A DNA stretch of 21,376 nucleotides from Symbiodinium natans (GCA_905221605.1 CAJNDS010000709.1:62501-83876); one strand, 5' to 3'. Shown: positions 8,393 to 17,944, counted from the first letter of the stretch. Translations and numbers: made by a program. The notes: a model not told the origin generated them from the sequence alone.

Positions 8393-8459
8393 CCAGTTGG
8401 CGGCCTACGATGGAGACCTTCCTGCTCGGGTCTTTCGTACTTTGACATCCGATGTCTAA

Positions 8460-8575
8460 TCTAATTACATATCTACATGCACGCATACGTGTGGACGTAT
8501 ATACGTATGTGACTTGAAGGACATACATGCATACATACATACATTCATGATCATACATGCATACAGGGCTAGAGG
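8460..8575. repeat. Degenerate CATA/CATG microsatellite
   Basis: Imperfect ACATACATGCATACATACAT-type repeats are interspersed with TACGTATA palindromes (about 8497-8510). No coding potential. The surrounding 8460-8840 is ordinary intergenic-looking sequence with nothing else recognised. Confidence 0.85.
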
Positions 8576-8841
8576 TTACAACACATCAGGATTGAACAAC
8601 TTTCTGCGTGAACAAAAATCTTGAATTTAGTGCATGGGTGAGTGAATAAGAACCCGATTTTAAGATCTTTTTACGGGGCTCTTCTTCACGCGTACACAAC
8701 CTTGATTCCGTTCATGCGCCTATAATATTAGAATTGCCCACGTGTTCGCCTCTCCGCCCTTGAATATACCATTCTTACGCTTACCGTGTTCACGCGTGCG
8801 CTCCATTAATATGATCATTACAAGGGCGAGTCTTCTAAGGT

Positions 8842-8960
8842 GAGTGAAGGAAGGAGGGGAGGAAGCAAGGAAGAGGAAGGAAGGAAGGAAAGAAGAAGGG
8901 AAGAACTGGAAGGAAGGAGGGAGGGAAGGAGGGACGGAGGGAGGGACGGGAAGAATGGAT
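8842..8960 (+). repeat. Purine tract, GGAAG/GGAGG repeats
   Basis: About 115 nt are almost wholly A and G on the plus strand, built of GGAAG, GGAGG and GAAGAAG units. The Lys/Glu/Gly-rich and Ser/Leu/Pro-rich frames that cross it are consequences of the repeat and are not called. Homopurine tracts of this length can adopt triplex structures. Confidence 0.92.
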
Positions 8961-9320
8961 GCACGACCTGCAGCGCGCCTGCGTTTGCTTTACAGGGCAA
9001 CATCCTTCGAAAGCAAGCGCTGCAAATACTCTAAGAATCTATACCCAAATTACGGGCTGCTCCCCCCCCCGGCCCCTGTCTCAACGCCACGCCTTGTTAA
9101 GACCATCTTGGTGTCACGAGGACTTGCTGCCAACATCCCTGCATCCTTCCAAGCCCATCACACGCATTGTTTTGCAACTGTTTTGCAATGGGCCCAACCC
9201 CCTTTTACTGTTAAAGTATTCGTCGGCCCTGCACAGTTCCTCGGTCTCCTCCCTTCAGACCTGTGGCTCCGCATGGCTCCGCTATCTGTTCACTCGTGAA
9301 TGCTCCACGTTTCACCGATT

Positions 9321-9349
9321 ACCGAGGAATCCTTGATGGATTCCTCGGT
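9321..9349. repeat. 12-bp perfect hairpin
   Basis: ACCGAGGAATCC (9321-9332) is followed after TTGAT by its exact reverse complement (9338-9349). No poly-T tract or coding region is placed to make it a typical terminator, and eukaryotic genes do not use such signals. It may be a remnant of an inverted-repeat element. Confidence 0.9.
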
Positions 9350-9680
9350 TTGTCACGTGTTGGAGTCTGAAAGCGCAAAGTTTCGCAGAGATCTGACGCT
9401 GCACCCTGACCAGTTCAGGGGCTGTCTGGGCGTATGGACGGAGCGCTGTTCATGGCCCTGATTGAGGGTCTGACTCTCCTTGACCTTGAACACCTGGCGC
9501 CTTTCTGCCCTGCAGGCATGGTTCTTCTTTGAGCGGATAATTGGTCCGACTCGATGGCCCACGCGGGCTGCAATGCAGTGGTGGCGGCGGAATGAGTTCC
9601 GATGCTCACACGCTCGTTTTCCTTAGGCACACTCTGGGACCTGCCTTTGGCCGCCGATGTGGTGCTTTGGGAGCGTTCGT
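9350..9680. other. No confident gene; weak exon-like segments
   Basis: A short frame around 9422-9514 (MDGALFMALIEGLTLLDLEH, then AG|GC at its end) and a segment after the good acceptor TCGTTTTCCTTAG near 9626 (TLWDLPLAADVVLWER) look exon-like. Each is short and in a region where other frames are also open. I do not call them as genes. Confidence 0.5.
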
Positions 9681-9820
9681 GATCCGACGTTGCTACCGGG
9701 GTTGTCCCGGAGATGAGGGATGGGTGGACCTACTAGAGCAGCGAACTCATAGCATGCATCCTAAAGGATTTCCGAGGTCACAAAAAGGCACTTACCATGA
9801 ACCGGTCGTGCCGCTACCTC
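9681..9820 (+). repeat. Diverged duplicated block, copy A
   Basis: The 20-mer at 9681-9700 matches 10035-10054 at 18 of 20 positions (GATCCG-CG/CA-TTGCTACCGGG). The 16-mer GTCGTGCCGCTACCTC (9805-9820) matches 10140-10155 at 15 of 16. Order and orientation are the same in both places, with offsets of 354 and 335. Sequence between the anchors is much less similar. This suggests an old direct duplication or two copies of a decayed element. Confidence 0.6.
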
Positions 9821-10034
9821 TTGAAACATTCGGGAAATGCATCTGCATGTAGAGTTTGGCAGGCTTGGGCGCGCACACATCCTATGAATGTTTGAGAATT
9901 GACCCAGAATGGCATCGTGCTGTTGCATTTATTTCGACCCACCTTGTCTGCCCTGGATACCCGGTCTCCCGTGAAGTTACCGGGTAGCTATGCACTTGGG
10001 ACAGCATGGGCTTGGGTGCACGGTCCGGGGAATC

Positions 10035-10155
10035 GATCCGGCATTGCTACCGGGATGTTTTGGTTCGTGTGGATTCGCCTGGGTTGTCAGATAGGGACGT
10101 GCCATCTCGTGCGAAGAAAGGAGGTCTGAACCGTTCACAGTCGTGCTGCTACCTC
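10035..10155 (+). repeat. Diverged duplicated block, copy B
   Basis: This is the second copy of the block at 9681-9820: its first anchor is 10035-10054 and its second 10140-10155. The distance between anchors is 19 nt shorter than in copy A, so indels separate them. No convincing coding frame is shared between the two copies. Confidence 0.6.
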
Positions 10156-10605
10156 GTAACGCATAGTTGATAGCAGGTGTCCATGGAAGAATACTAGACG
10201 CAGGAGTATTCAGCGGATTACACGTGGGAAGTGCGGAAGGTGAATTATCAAGACTGGCCCAAGCATTAAGAGGTTACAAACTGATGAGGCAAATATGTAA
10301 CAACATTCAATGGCTAAGAACCTTTGAATGTGGAAAAGGTGGCAGAACAACAGTTCTTGTCGATGTTTCGAACAGCAAGGAAGAACTAACAATTTGAAGA
10401 ATGGAGCAGGCAAGTATGTAGCCACTGAGGTAAGCCAGGATATGGAGAGAGACGAAAGGAGAGCCATCCGAATGGTCATATCCATGCCTAAACAGGCAGA
10501 GTATCCCTCCACATAATTCCAAAGAATGCAAGACGAGGAGATTGGCTCGTTTATCGACTGCTGGTCCTCATCTCGCGCACTGCCCCGGCAGCGTTGCGAC
10601 CCGCA
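10156..10605. other. No gene recognised
   Basis: Plus and minus open frames here (10167-10397 plus; 10210-10665 minus) have no splice support and no recognisable motifs. The sequence is unique and of medium GC content with no repeats that I can see. Confidence 0.5.
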
Positions 10606-10746
10606 ATGCCGCCGAACTTCACTGTGACCAATCCTGTCATCCTCCGCGTGGTCGAAGGTCGACACGTGTGGGGCAGGGCTTTCAGTGCAATACTTCCAGT
10701 GTTTGGAATTTCGGGCTGGTTGCTGCTTGCTAGCTCGTGGGGCGAG
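10606..10746 (+). CDS. Possible first exon, short membrane segment
   Basis: From the ATG at 10606 the frame reads MPPNFTVTNPVILRVVEGRH, then a hydrophobic stretch (AFSAILPVFGISGWLLLASS), and reaches GGCGAG|GTAAGAAG, a near-consensus donor at 10747. The frame is also open upstream to a CAG at about 10590, so an internal exon starting there is possible. The hydrophobic stretch of about 20 residues suggests one membrane-spanning helix near the N-terminus. No downstream exon could be identified. Family unknown. Confidence 0.35.
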
Positions 10747-11541
10747 GTAAGAAGGGCACCTTGTGAGTCGGGTTGACTGAGATCAGCAATGATCGACGCA
10801 AGTCCCCGCTCTCTCCTGCTGCAAGAATAGGAGCATCTTAGGATTTCTGCCAGTGAACTCTAAGCGAAACAAACGTGCCAGCTTTGGATCCCTTTGCTGC
10901 CTTTGTGGGCATGGTCCTTGCAGCAAGTTGCCGAAACAGGATGGATGATGGCTGGTGTGGAGCGGGCCATGTGCAGCCACACTGTTTTGGCTTCCACCTC
11001 CCAGAGCCCTGCCCAATGGGAGCAGTCTCCAGGCTTTGCATGCACACCTTTTCTTTTTATGTCATAGTGCAGCGAAGCTCCAACGAGGGGCTGGCTCAGG
11101 TGTATGCTTGGGATAGACGTGAAACCTCTAATAAGAAGTAAAGTCGCAGTGTGACATAGGCATCCATCATGGACTACCATGTCTCGAGCTAGCGAGTCTC
11201 TTCTGGAGCATCAACGTGAAGCGGTTGACAGCCACTTGCATCCATTAGCTTTAGCGCTTTTGCATCCAGCGAGCTCCGGACTTAGAACAGAGCTTATGGA
11301 TCGCGCAACTTTGGGTTCTTATGAGATATCCAAATTGTATCTCTTGAACTGGCCCACCCCCTCTTTCAGCAGGCCACTCGGCCACAGATTAGACTCAAGT
11401 TTGAATCGCCTGAGCCTGAGCACTGCAAGCTGCGAGGGAAGTGGCGGGGGTTTAGTGAAAGGGTGTGAACCAATTGCCGTGAGAAGTTGTCAGGTCTTTT
11501 TGCTTGCTTGCTGCGCTGAATTGCAGTATATCTAGAAACAC
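10747..11541. other. No confident gene
   Basis: This follows the possible exon at 10606-10746. Several open frames of 60-118 codons on both strands overlap one another (for example 10875-11141 and 11179-11535 plus) with no splice support or motif. I see no repeat structure. Confidence 0.5.
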
Positions 11542-11545
11542 AGAA

Positions 11546-11580
<35 letters not shown>
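11542..11580 (+). repeat. (AG)n microsatellite
   Basis: About 39 nt of AG dinucleotides with one interruption (GACAG near 11553). The minus-strand frames through it give Ser-Leu runs and are not genes. Confidence 0.95.
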
Positions 11581-12483
11581 TTTTTCTGCAATCGTAGCTT
11601 CCTTTTGTTAGAGAAATCATATTGAGAAATAAGTCGGAAATTACTCGATGATGAACATCCTGGACCCGAAGCCAGACCGGCACAAAGCACTGTACATTTC
11701 CGAACCTGTCTTTTGAATTGCACCGTTAGTACTATAACACGAGTGGTGCCTGGTGCCTGTCTCATGCAACTCCAGCGCGGAGGAATGCACCAGCGAGATC
11801 GGGAAATGAAGTGTGGAGGACCTGTCTGAGCCCAAACATGGAGAGACCAGATCATCATCAATGAAGCCTACATCTAGATGGATGTATACTCATAACACAA
11901 AGCCGGGTTGTGATGTAAAACGGGTTCGTCCTTGGGACCCTCTGTCCGGCAGCAAGCACCGCTCTTTCGGGAGAGGAGCCCCGAAACTTCGCCTACTTGC
12001 ACTTGTAGTCGTAACCCCACCCCAATTGCAAAACATTGAAACCTTAACGGCCGGTAAGCAGTAGAAGTAGTTTCAGAATAGAACTGATCCCCAAATATGT
12101 TGGGGGTGGACGAATTTGGTCAAGAATAATCATGCTGCGTGTGGGGCATGCGTGAGTAACGATAGTGAAGAGGGGCTCCGTCTTCCATGGCTGTTGCTCA
12201 TTGTATACTGTTTCTCATTCCGCTTCACGGAGGGGTGTTGGAGCCCGCGCTGGCGTTTGGAGAGAATTTGAGCTTGTCGGGAGTTGGGGCCAAGGTGTCT
12301 TGACTGTATCTTGTGTTGGACATCTGGAACCTTGCCCTAGGTACCCTAGTTGCGAGGGTCAAACTGCAAGATGCTTGTGGGTTGCCGAATTTTTCATACA
12401 AAACCACGCTTGATTATCATTGTGGCATGGGTAGCATGCGTACATTACATAGAGATGTACTAAACACACTCGCCCCCTCCCCG
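11581..12483. other. No confident gene
   Basis: Medium-GC sequence with open frames on both strands up to about 110 codons but no motifs, splice-phase agreement or repeats. Nothing is called. Confidence 0.5.
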
Positions 12484-12495
12484 CCCCCCCCCCCC
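12484..12495 (+). repeat. Poly(C) run of 12
   Basis: Twelve consecutive C residues follow CCCCCTCCCCG. Length is error-prone in sequencing. No gene depends on it. Confidence 0.95.
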
Positions 12496-12529
12496 AAGAC
12501 CACAGTTTTTTGTACCAACACTAAATTTA

Positions 12530-12690
12530 ATTCCAGACTTCCAGATTTGCAAGGGAGGATGTCCATGGGACTTCAAATTCCAGATTCCAAATGCCAAGTT
12601 CCAGGTTTCCAGATGCAAGGGCGTAAGCAGCACGAGGATGCAGTATCAGACGGAAACTGGACCTAATTGGAATTTGGAATCTGGAATTCG
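12530..12690. repeat. TTCCAGA-type repeats with a 17-bp inverted repeat
   Basis: TTCCAGA and close variants recur several times between 12530 and 12615. AATTCCAGATTCCAAAT (12576-12592) has an exact reverse complement at 12672-12688, separated by 79 nt. The arms could pair as a stem-loop. Similar TTCCCAGATT words reappear at about 20935-21020. Confidence 0.85.
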
Positions 12691-12861
12691 AGAATGGACA
12701 GTATTATCGAAACCACATCACTACTTGTAAGCTTGGGGTACCTAATTCTGGTCCGTGAGGATTATCATCATTTGCTCTCTCCCAAGTTAAAACGTTAAAT
12801 AACTCAATTAACTTCGTTAACATAATCGGAGGTCCAAGCTATTTCTCTACTATTGGCTTAT

Positions 12862-12975
12862 GAGCCGGCAGTTTCATCTTAAAAGCGAAAATCAAAGCTG
12901 TCCTTAATTCACTTAGCCAATAAGATTCAATAGGGATGTATAGTTGACATCCGAAAGCTTAATCAAACGAAATCG
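12862..12975 (+). repeat. AT-rich dispersed repeat, copy 1
   Basis: The copy begins GAGCCGGCAGTTTCATCTTA, has an AAAGCTGTCCTTAATTC core and ends with a segment containing ATAGTTGACATCC and AAGCTT. Matching words in the same order are found at 13377 and 13519. The local sequence is more AT-rich than the flanks, with GTTAAC and AACGTT palindromes just upstream (12788-12825). Confidence 0.7.
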
Positions 12976-13376
12976 AAGATTCGCATGGTGAACACACTGT
13001 TCTTGTAGTTCCGTGTTTAAAGCAAGCCCTATCTACAAACCTCTGCTCGGTCTTTATTATACCGCTATTTTGTTGTCTACAAACAAATACTCGGTATACT
13101 CTCATTTTGTTGTCGCAGTCCCAATAGCTTTCCTGCATTGTCTTACAATTCTTCCGGCTGTTCAAACAATCCATGGGTCGCACATTTCGTGCAACAGGTT
13201 TGTGAGTACAAGGAGACATATGGGCTGCTTAACTGATGTTTGCCACAAATAGATTGAGCCTTTTGAGTCGCATGTCATTAAGGTAAGGAACATAATTCAT
13301 ACAACACTACATTTCAACATGTTAATTCTCTCTCAAGGGAAGCTAACTATCTAAACCAATTAACTAGTTAATTTCG

Positions 13377-13472
13377 TATTGGCCGGCAATTCCATCTTGA
13401 AAACGACAAAGCAAAGCTGTCCTTCATTCTCTTCCAATACTCATCCAATGATGTCAACTGCCATTTCATAGA
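13377..13472 (+). repeat. AT-rich dispersed repeat, copy 2
   Basis: The copy begins TATTGGCCGGCAATTCCATC and shares an exact 22-nt word (13418-13439) with copy 3 (13552-13573). Upstream CAATTAACT also matches the region upstream of copy 1. It lies about 515 nt after copy 1. Confidence 0.7.
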
Positions 13473-13518
13473 TTTACGAATAAGATACGAGGCATGCCGA
13501 ATTTAAGTTGGAAATATT

Positions 13519-13650
13519 CGAGTTTCATCTTAAAGCGAAAAAATTGAAGGATGTCCTTCATTCTCTTCCAATATTATCGTCAGTTGAACGAATAGAAGTC
13601 ATCAACCAAATATAGCTGGCATCCAAAAAAGCTAGGCCAACCAAACCAAC
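13519..13650 (+). repeat. AT-rich dispersed repeat, copy 3
   Basis: The copy begins CGAGTTTCATCTTAAAGCGA and contains the exact 22-nt word shared with copy 2. Its end (ATATAGCTGGCATCC, then AAAGCTAGGCC) resembles the end of copy 1, which copy 2 lacks. The CCGGC start is missing here. No open frame is conserved between copies, so a non-coding element is likely. Confidence 0.7.
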
Positions 13651-14115
13651 TCGTTTTTTGCATTGTAAAATTTGCCTCCGAATTCTGGCTATGTGACAGA
13701 TGTTTGTTTAGGGTGTATGGTCTCCCAACCATTCTTTTAACACAAATCAAACTGCAGAGTTGCCTTGATCGATGAAAGCCATCCCTTTCAAAAGCGATTC
13801 CCGAGGGCCCCCAGGGCCGCGACTTGGACTCATGCCAATTAAGACACATCATGAAACCTACGAAACAAAAGCGCCAACACACACACACACACACACACAA
13901 ACAAACACAGAGTCCAGAATCCGGTAGTATTAACAACACGTTGGAGAAAGCAACAAACAGAGCCTCACACGAGCGAAACCCAAGAATCTGCCGAATTCTC
14001 GGTATGTATCATAAGTGCTATACAGTATAAGTGTGGTCCTGGAATCGGGTATGCGTGTGTGTTGCTACATGTTGCTGGACGCATTTTTGTGTTGGTTTCC
14101 TTCCATTCCGCCGGA
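13651..14115. other. No confident gene; contains an (AC)n run
   Basis: The only clear structure is an AC dinucleotide run at about 13877-13899. A minus-strand frame (13580-13939) carries Cys-Val from that run and is rejected. The plus frame leading into the P-loop segment at 14116 is open from about 14020, so part of the 3' end may belong to that exon. Confidence 0.6.
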
Positions 14116-14206
14116 GATGACCTCCCATACCTCGAAACAACAGGACACTTCCTGATCATGGACACTGGCCTGGGCAAGACGGTGACATCATTGGTCTATG
14201 CCTATA
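14116..14206 (+). CDS. P-loop (helicase/ATPase motif I) exon fragment
   Basis: In the plus frame at 14116 the peptide reads DDLPYLETTGHFLIMDTGLG, then KTVTSLVYAYR. HFLIMDTGLGKT is a hydrophobic strand followed by a Walker A loop (here DTGLGKT, 14161-14181), arranged as in motif I of superfamily 2 helicases and SNF2-type ATPases, where GLGKT is common. No Walker B (DEAD/DEAH) or later motif can be found nearby in the window. The frame continues open to TGA at 14233-14235. A GC donor after TATAG (14202-14206) is one possible exon end. The true 5' boundary is unknown because the frame is open upstream. It could be an isolated exon of a gene with other exons outside what I can trace, or a gene relic. 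Confidence 0.45.
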
Positions 14207-14819
14207 GGCCTGAATCTCTTGAGATGAAAGCATGAAGTTTTGGAAGGCTTCGCGTACGGTCTGGATTTGGAGTTCAAAGGGCATTGATGCTTGTAGCTGC
14301 CTCGAGTTGCAAGGCGAAACAAATGCTGAAGTTTTGACACTCGGAGACTCGCAGAAACCGAAGGTGGCTCTGCCGCACAGGCGGCAAGGCCGTCAGACGG
14401 ATCCTTTGGGTCACCCCAGCTGGCACGGCGCCTCGCTTTGCAACTTGAAGGGTTTCTGTACCTTTCAGAGGTTTTTCGTGGATTCTTTGTTGACAGACTT
14501 TCTTTTTGTTTCCTTTTCGGCGGTTGAGCTCGGCAGGCAGAGCCAAGTCCCCATAGGCTGGACACGATACACTGATACACTGATACGCATGGCCATATTC
14601 CCGAGCGCCCAAGACTTCAGGCACCACCCCGAGACGAGGAAGTTCACTGATGAAAAAGTTGGGTTGCGTGGTTTCAGAGACTCAGGTGGAGAATCTGGTG
14701 AAGCAGCTCTGCAGCCGAGCTTGAAGCAGTTTGGGGCATTCATTGTTATCGTCTGCTGATACCCAGTTTCACCGCCAACTCATCTTCATTTTCTTCCTAC
14801 CAGTTACTAGACTAGAGTA

Positions 14820-14935
14820 GTCAGCAGCAGCGTGAGTCCTCGGGATCGTCTTCGTACTTGAAGTAGAAGTAGCACTAGCAACCTAGCATGAGTGTAGCAC
14901 TAGCAGCACTAGCAGCAGCAGAAGCTGGGGAGCCC
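14820..14935 (+). repeat. Imperfect AGC/TAG trinucleotide-like repeat
   Basis: CAGCAGCAGC, AGTAGAAGTAGCACTAGCA and CACTAGCAGCACTAGCAGCAGCAG follow one another, a degenerate repeat built on AGC and CTAGCA units. All plus frames are interrupted. No gene is called in it. Confidence 0.75.
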
Positions 14936-14937
14936 TA

Positions 14938-15135
14938 GCTAGATGCAGCCGGGCAGCCTTTTGAGGCACGGTATGCTATCACACATTCGTCCACCCCGTT
15001 CAAACGAAACGACTTCCATAGCACATGCGATATAACAGTCTCCAAGCACAGAGAGCACACCAACAGCAACAAGGCGAAGGCAAACACCAAGAATGCCGCG
15101 TCACGACGTGCCAGAGTGTGAAGTGAGGGAGTCAT
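14938..15135 (-). CDS. Possible small membrane protein or exon
   Basis: On the minus strand, an ATG at 15133-15135 opens a 65-66 codon frame that ends at about 14935. It begins MTPSLHTLARRDAA and is followed by a strongly hydrophobic run (FLVFAFALLLLVCSLCLETV), then a polar, basic C-terminal half. Two arginines just before about 20 hydrophobic residues fit a signal anchor or single transmembrane helix. Upstream on the minus strand an AG|GT is preceded by pyrimidines, so it could also be an internal exon. Short hydrophobic frames arise by chance in T/C-rich DNA, so confidence is low. Confidence 0.3.
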
Positions 15136-15165
15136 ACCTCGCAAGTTAGAGGTTCGGCTTTGCAG

Positions 15166-15230
15166 AAACCAGCTGCATCGACAAAATGCTCAGCCGACTG
15201 CTATGGCCGGTGACAGGGGATTGTTAGACG
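15166..15230 (+). CDS. Possible 65-nt exon
   Basis: The segment lies between TTCGGCTTTGCAG (ending 15165) and GTAAGTGC at 15231, a consensus donor. Only one of the three frames is free of stops; it reads NQLHRQNAQPTAMAGDRGLL. Its phase does not agree with the next candidate exon (15304-15398), so the two cannot simply be joined. Confidence 0.25.
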
Positions 15231-15303
15231 GTAAGTGCAGAGGCACCGCAGCCATTAGGGCTCATTGCCATTTTGTTTTATCCTCGCGGATGCTGACGAG
15301 CAG

Positions 15304-15398
15304 ATAGAGCTCTTTTCCTGTTGCTTCACCCCAGCTGATGAGAAAAGCAAAGCTCGCCCTCAGCCTTCTGCTTCAGAGTTCGGTGCTTTTGTGAATGG
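15304..15398 (+). CDS. Possible exon with consensus donor
   Basis: After ATGCTGACGAGCAG (ending 15303) the frame reads IELFSCCFTPADEKSKARPQ, then PSASEFGAFVNG, and meets GTAAGT at 15399. The frame is also open further upstream to about 15259. Protein-like composition and a consensus donor are the only support. No downstream partner exon was found. Confidence 0.35.
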
Positions 15399-17040
15399 GT
15401 AAGTCCGGGTAAGTCTTGTTTCTTTTCTCCTTTGCGATGGAAAAGAGAACTCCCGAAGACAGAACACTGGAAACAAGGACTGGAGAGCACCAGTGCACCC
15501 GGAATCTACCTTTTCCGCTCAAGTCTGTTGTGTCGAAATCGTTCTTGTGTTGTCAAGCCTGCTCCGTTCAAACCTGTTGCGTTACCTGTTCAAATGCGAA
15601 GCTTTTTTCACCAAACAATAACAAGGCAACAGAAAAATCACAACACCAGATAGACAGCACGGAGAGTGAATGCGCAAGACCGAAGATGCAGCAACGCTGC
15701 ACGCACCCACTGCAGAGAGCGCATGATTGACCACCACCGAGGGCAAACGCGCAACACCAAAATCGCAGCGACACGGAATGGCTACGCAATTCCCTTGCCA
15801 TCAGGTCGCAGGCAGCAGGCAGAGTAGCCGTTCCAAGCGATTGACCTGCCGAGCCCCAGTGCGTAACAGACTAAAGCGTCAGTGGATAGGGTTCTAGACG
15901 CCAAGTTATGTAGTAGTCGCAGTGGTAGTGGTGGTACTGGCTTGACATGGACGGGGACCCCAATCTGCCCAACTCTTCACTTAAGGTGAGATTGCATAAC
16001 ATTACCATGTTTCTGAAAATTGCATGGCTAAGGTCAGACATGGCATTGCCCTACGCATGTTGTGCCGCGGATCTCATCCGCCAAGAAGCCCAAAGCCGGG
16101 GAAGGATTCGAGCTGGTTTTGAAGGACTTCATGGTGCGCCTCGGATGAAGCTCTTCGTTGTGCGCACCACTACAGCAGGTTGTAGGTTGTAGGCAGCGAC
16201 CTGCGAAATCCCAAAGGGAGTGTAGAAGCTTCAACGACGATGGCTATGAATGTCTGACCTGGCAACTCCATAAGGGCCCTTGAAAAGTCGTGGTGTGCCC
16301 AAGGAATGTCATCCATGCAGATCACCTCAGAACTGCTATCGACAAGGGCTTGGCCGAGCAGGCAGGGCTTTTGTTCTGGCATTCTTTAGCTTTAACCATG
16401 TGGAAGCTGTGTTGAGCCATCCCTTCCACATCAACTTGAGATCGCGGGCAGTTCTGGCATGCAGCATGACATGCACGTACTTCTTCAATAGTTTCCGAGG
16501 GGGTTTCAGAGTTTCCTTTCAGGCTACATCCTCGTTCATCATCTTCGATGAGGTGGATGAGATGTATGCACCCACACTGCGAACTTCGGCAGCCCGCAGG
16601 CTTTGCCAACTCTGTTGCTACCTCAGTTGTTTTCGAAGTCTCTGGGGATGCCCCCTTTGCCTCTTCCCGTAGAGCATCTGCGAGCCGATTGCCGGCTTCT
16701 AAGTGCGGCTTCATAATCACGACAGAGGTCCAAAGTTTGTTGCGCAAACAGCGACCCCGATGCGCAAGAACGAGTCGCAATTATTGGCGTGGTTGGCGGA
16801 TCCCTGGCACGACTTAGCAAAACTCGAAACTACGAGTTTTTATCAGCTTATGCACAAGTGGCCGAGGACACCTGCTCATTCCCGGTTGATACCAGGAACT
16901 GGCTTGTGGCAGCCTCTGGAATGGTGTCAATGCAGCTGGAGCTAGGCGCATCGAGTAAGAGTCTGTAAATCACACTTATGACAGCTATGTACTCTCTACT
17001 TCGTGTAGTCTTGCGTGGGCTGGGGGGCTGGCAGGCATTG
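15399..17040. other. No confident gene
   Basis: Several open frames on both strands (for example 15947-16192 plus, 16280-16672 plus, 16322-16780 minus) overlap and lack motifs. A short segment from ATG 15947 to a GTGAGA donor at 15986 (MDGDPNLPNSSLK) could be a first exon but stands alone. No repeats stand out apart from GTAGTCGCAGTGGTAGTGGTG near 15912. Confidence 0.45.
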
Positions 17041-17125
17041 CAGCTGTCGAGGAAGAAATCCTCGTCCCGATGGTAGACGAGGCTCTTGTCCGTCTGTCAT
17101 ATTTCTGGAAGTTTTAAGCTTCTCT
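17034..17125 (+). CDS. Possible exon, unknown
   Basis: After GGGGGGCTGGCAG a frame reads IAAVEEEILVPMVDEALVRL, then SYFWKF, to TAA at about 17116. The acidic-hydrophobic pattern is protein-like, and GACGAG|GC inside it could be a GC donor. The frame abuts the exact 30-bp duplication at 17119. Isolated and weak. Confidence 0.2.
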
Positions 17126-17178
17126 TCTTGGGCTCAGGTTCGCGCTTTCTTCTCTTCTTGGGCTCAGGTTCGCGCTTT
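17119..17178 (+). repeat. Exact 30-bp tandem duplication
   Basis: The 30 bases at 17119-17148 (beginning CTTCTCTTCTTGGGCTCAGG) are repeated without change at 17149-17178. There are exactly two copies. The absence of any difference suggests a recent duplication or an assembly artefact. The unit is 30 nt, so it would keep the reading frame if translated. Confidence 0.97.
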
Positions 17179-17524
17179 GTGCCGCAAGCTGCTCGCCTCG
17201 AAAACTACTGCCCCCTGGCATCAGCAGCTTTGCTGGGCAGAAGTGGCGCCATGCGGCTGGCTCATCATGCCGATTGATGCTGCGGATACAGATCACCTAC
17301 TTACGGCTCCCCACTCTGACGCGAACCAACCATACAACAGACCATCCCAGCTCATGAGCCAACCGACTCATAAAACACAGACCTGGCTAACTAGACGATG
17401 ATGAATACCCGCACCGTGCTGCAGACTGATCAAGCGAACCAGGCTCGTCATCTGAATCTGGTCTGCTTGGTCTTGCTTGGCTAGCTTCCCGTATGCTTTT
17501 GCCTAACCAGCGGCCTGTCCGTCT

Positions 17525-17890
17525 TTGTGTGTCTGCGTCTCTTCTCTCTTTATCTTTATCTCTCCTTCTCCTTGTCTTTCCCCTTTCTATTTCTCTTTCC
17601 CTTTCCCTCCTCTTTCTTTTTTCTGGCTCTCTCGCTCGCTCTCCTCTCTTCTCTCGCTCTCGCGCTCTCTCTTCTCTCTCTTCTCTCTCCTCTCTCTTCT
17701 CTCTCTTCTCTCTCTCCTCTCTCTCCCCTCTCTCCCCTCTCTCCTCTCTCTCCTCTCCTCCCTCTCTCTCTCTCTCTCTCTCCTTATCTCTCCTCTCTCT
17801 TTCTCTCCCTCTCTCTCGTCTCTCTTCTGTCCTCTCTCTCGTCTCTCTTCTGTCCTCTCTCTCTCTCTCTTCTGTCCTCTCTCTCTCTCT

Positions 17891-17944
<54 letters not shown>

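Noticed and set aside
13013-13252. 79-codon plus frame in the AT-rich island
   Set aside because: It has no motif or splice support, lies between copies of a non-coding repeat and is not conserved between them.
15246-15266. Similarity to the dinoflagellate spliced-leader sequence (about 16 of 21 positions)
   Set aside because: CCGCAGCCATT and GGCTCA match the leader, but mismatches fall in its conserved core, and no following start codon or transcript is evident. The level is consistent with chance given the length of the window.
16322-16820. Minus-strand frame that vaguely resembled an RNase H tail (LEAGNRLADAL)
   Set aside because: Only a few residues fit, the order of motifs is wrong and the rest of the frame shows no retroelement features.
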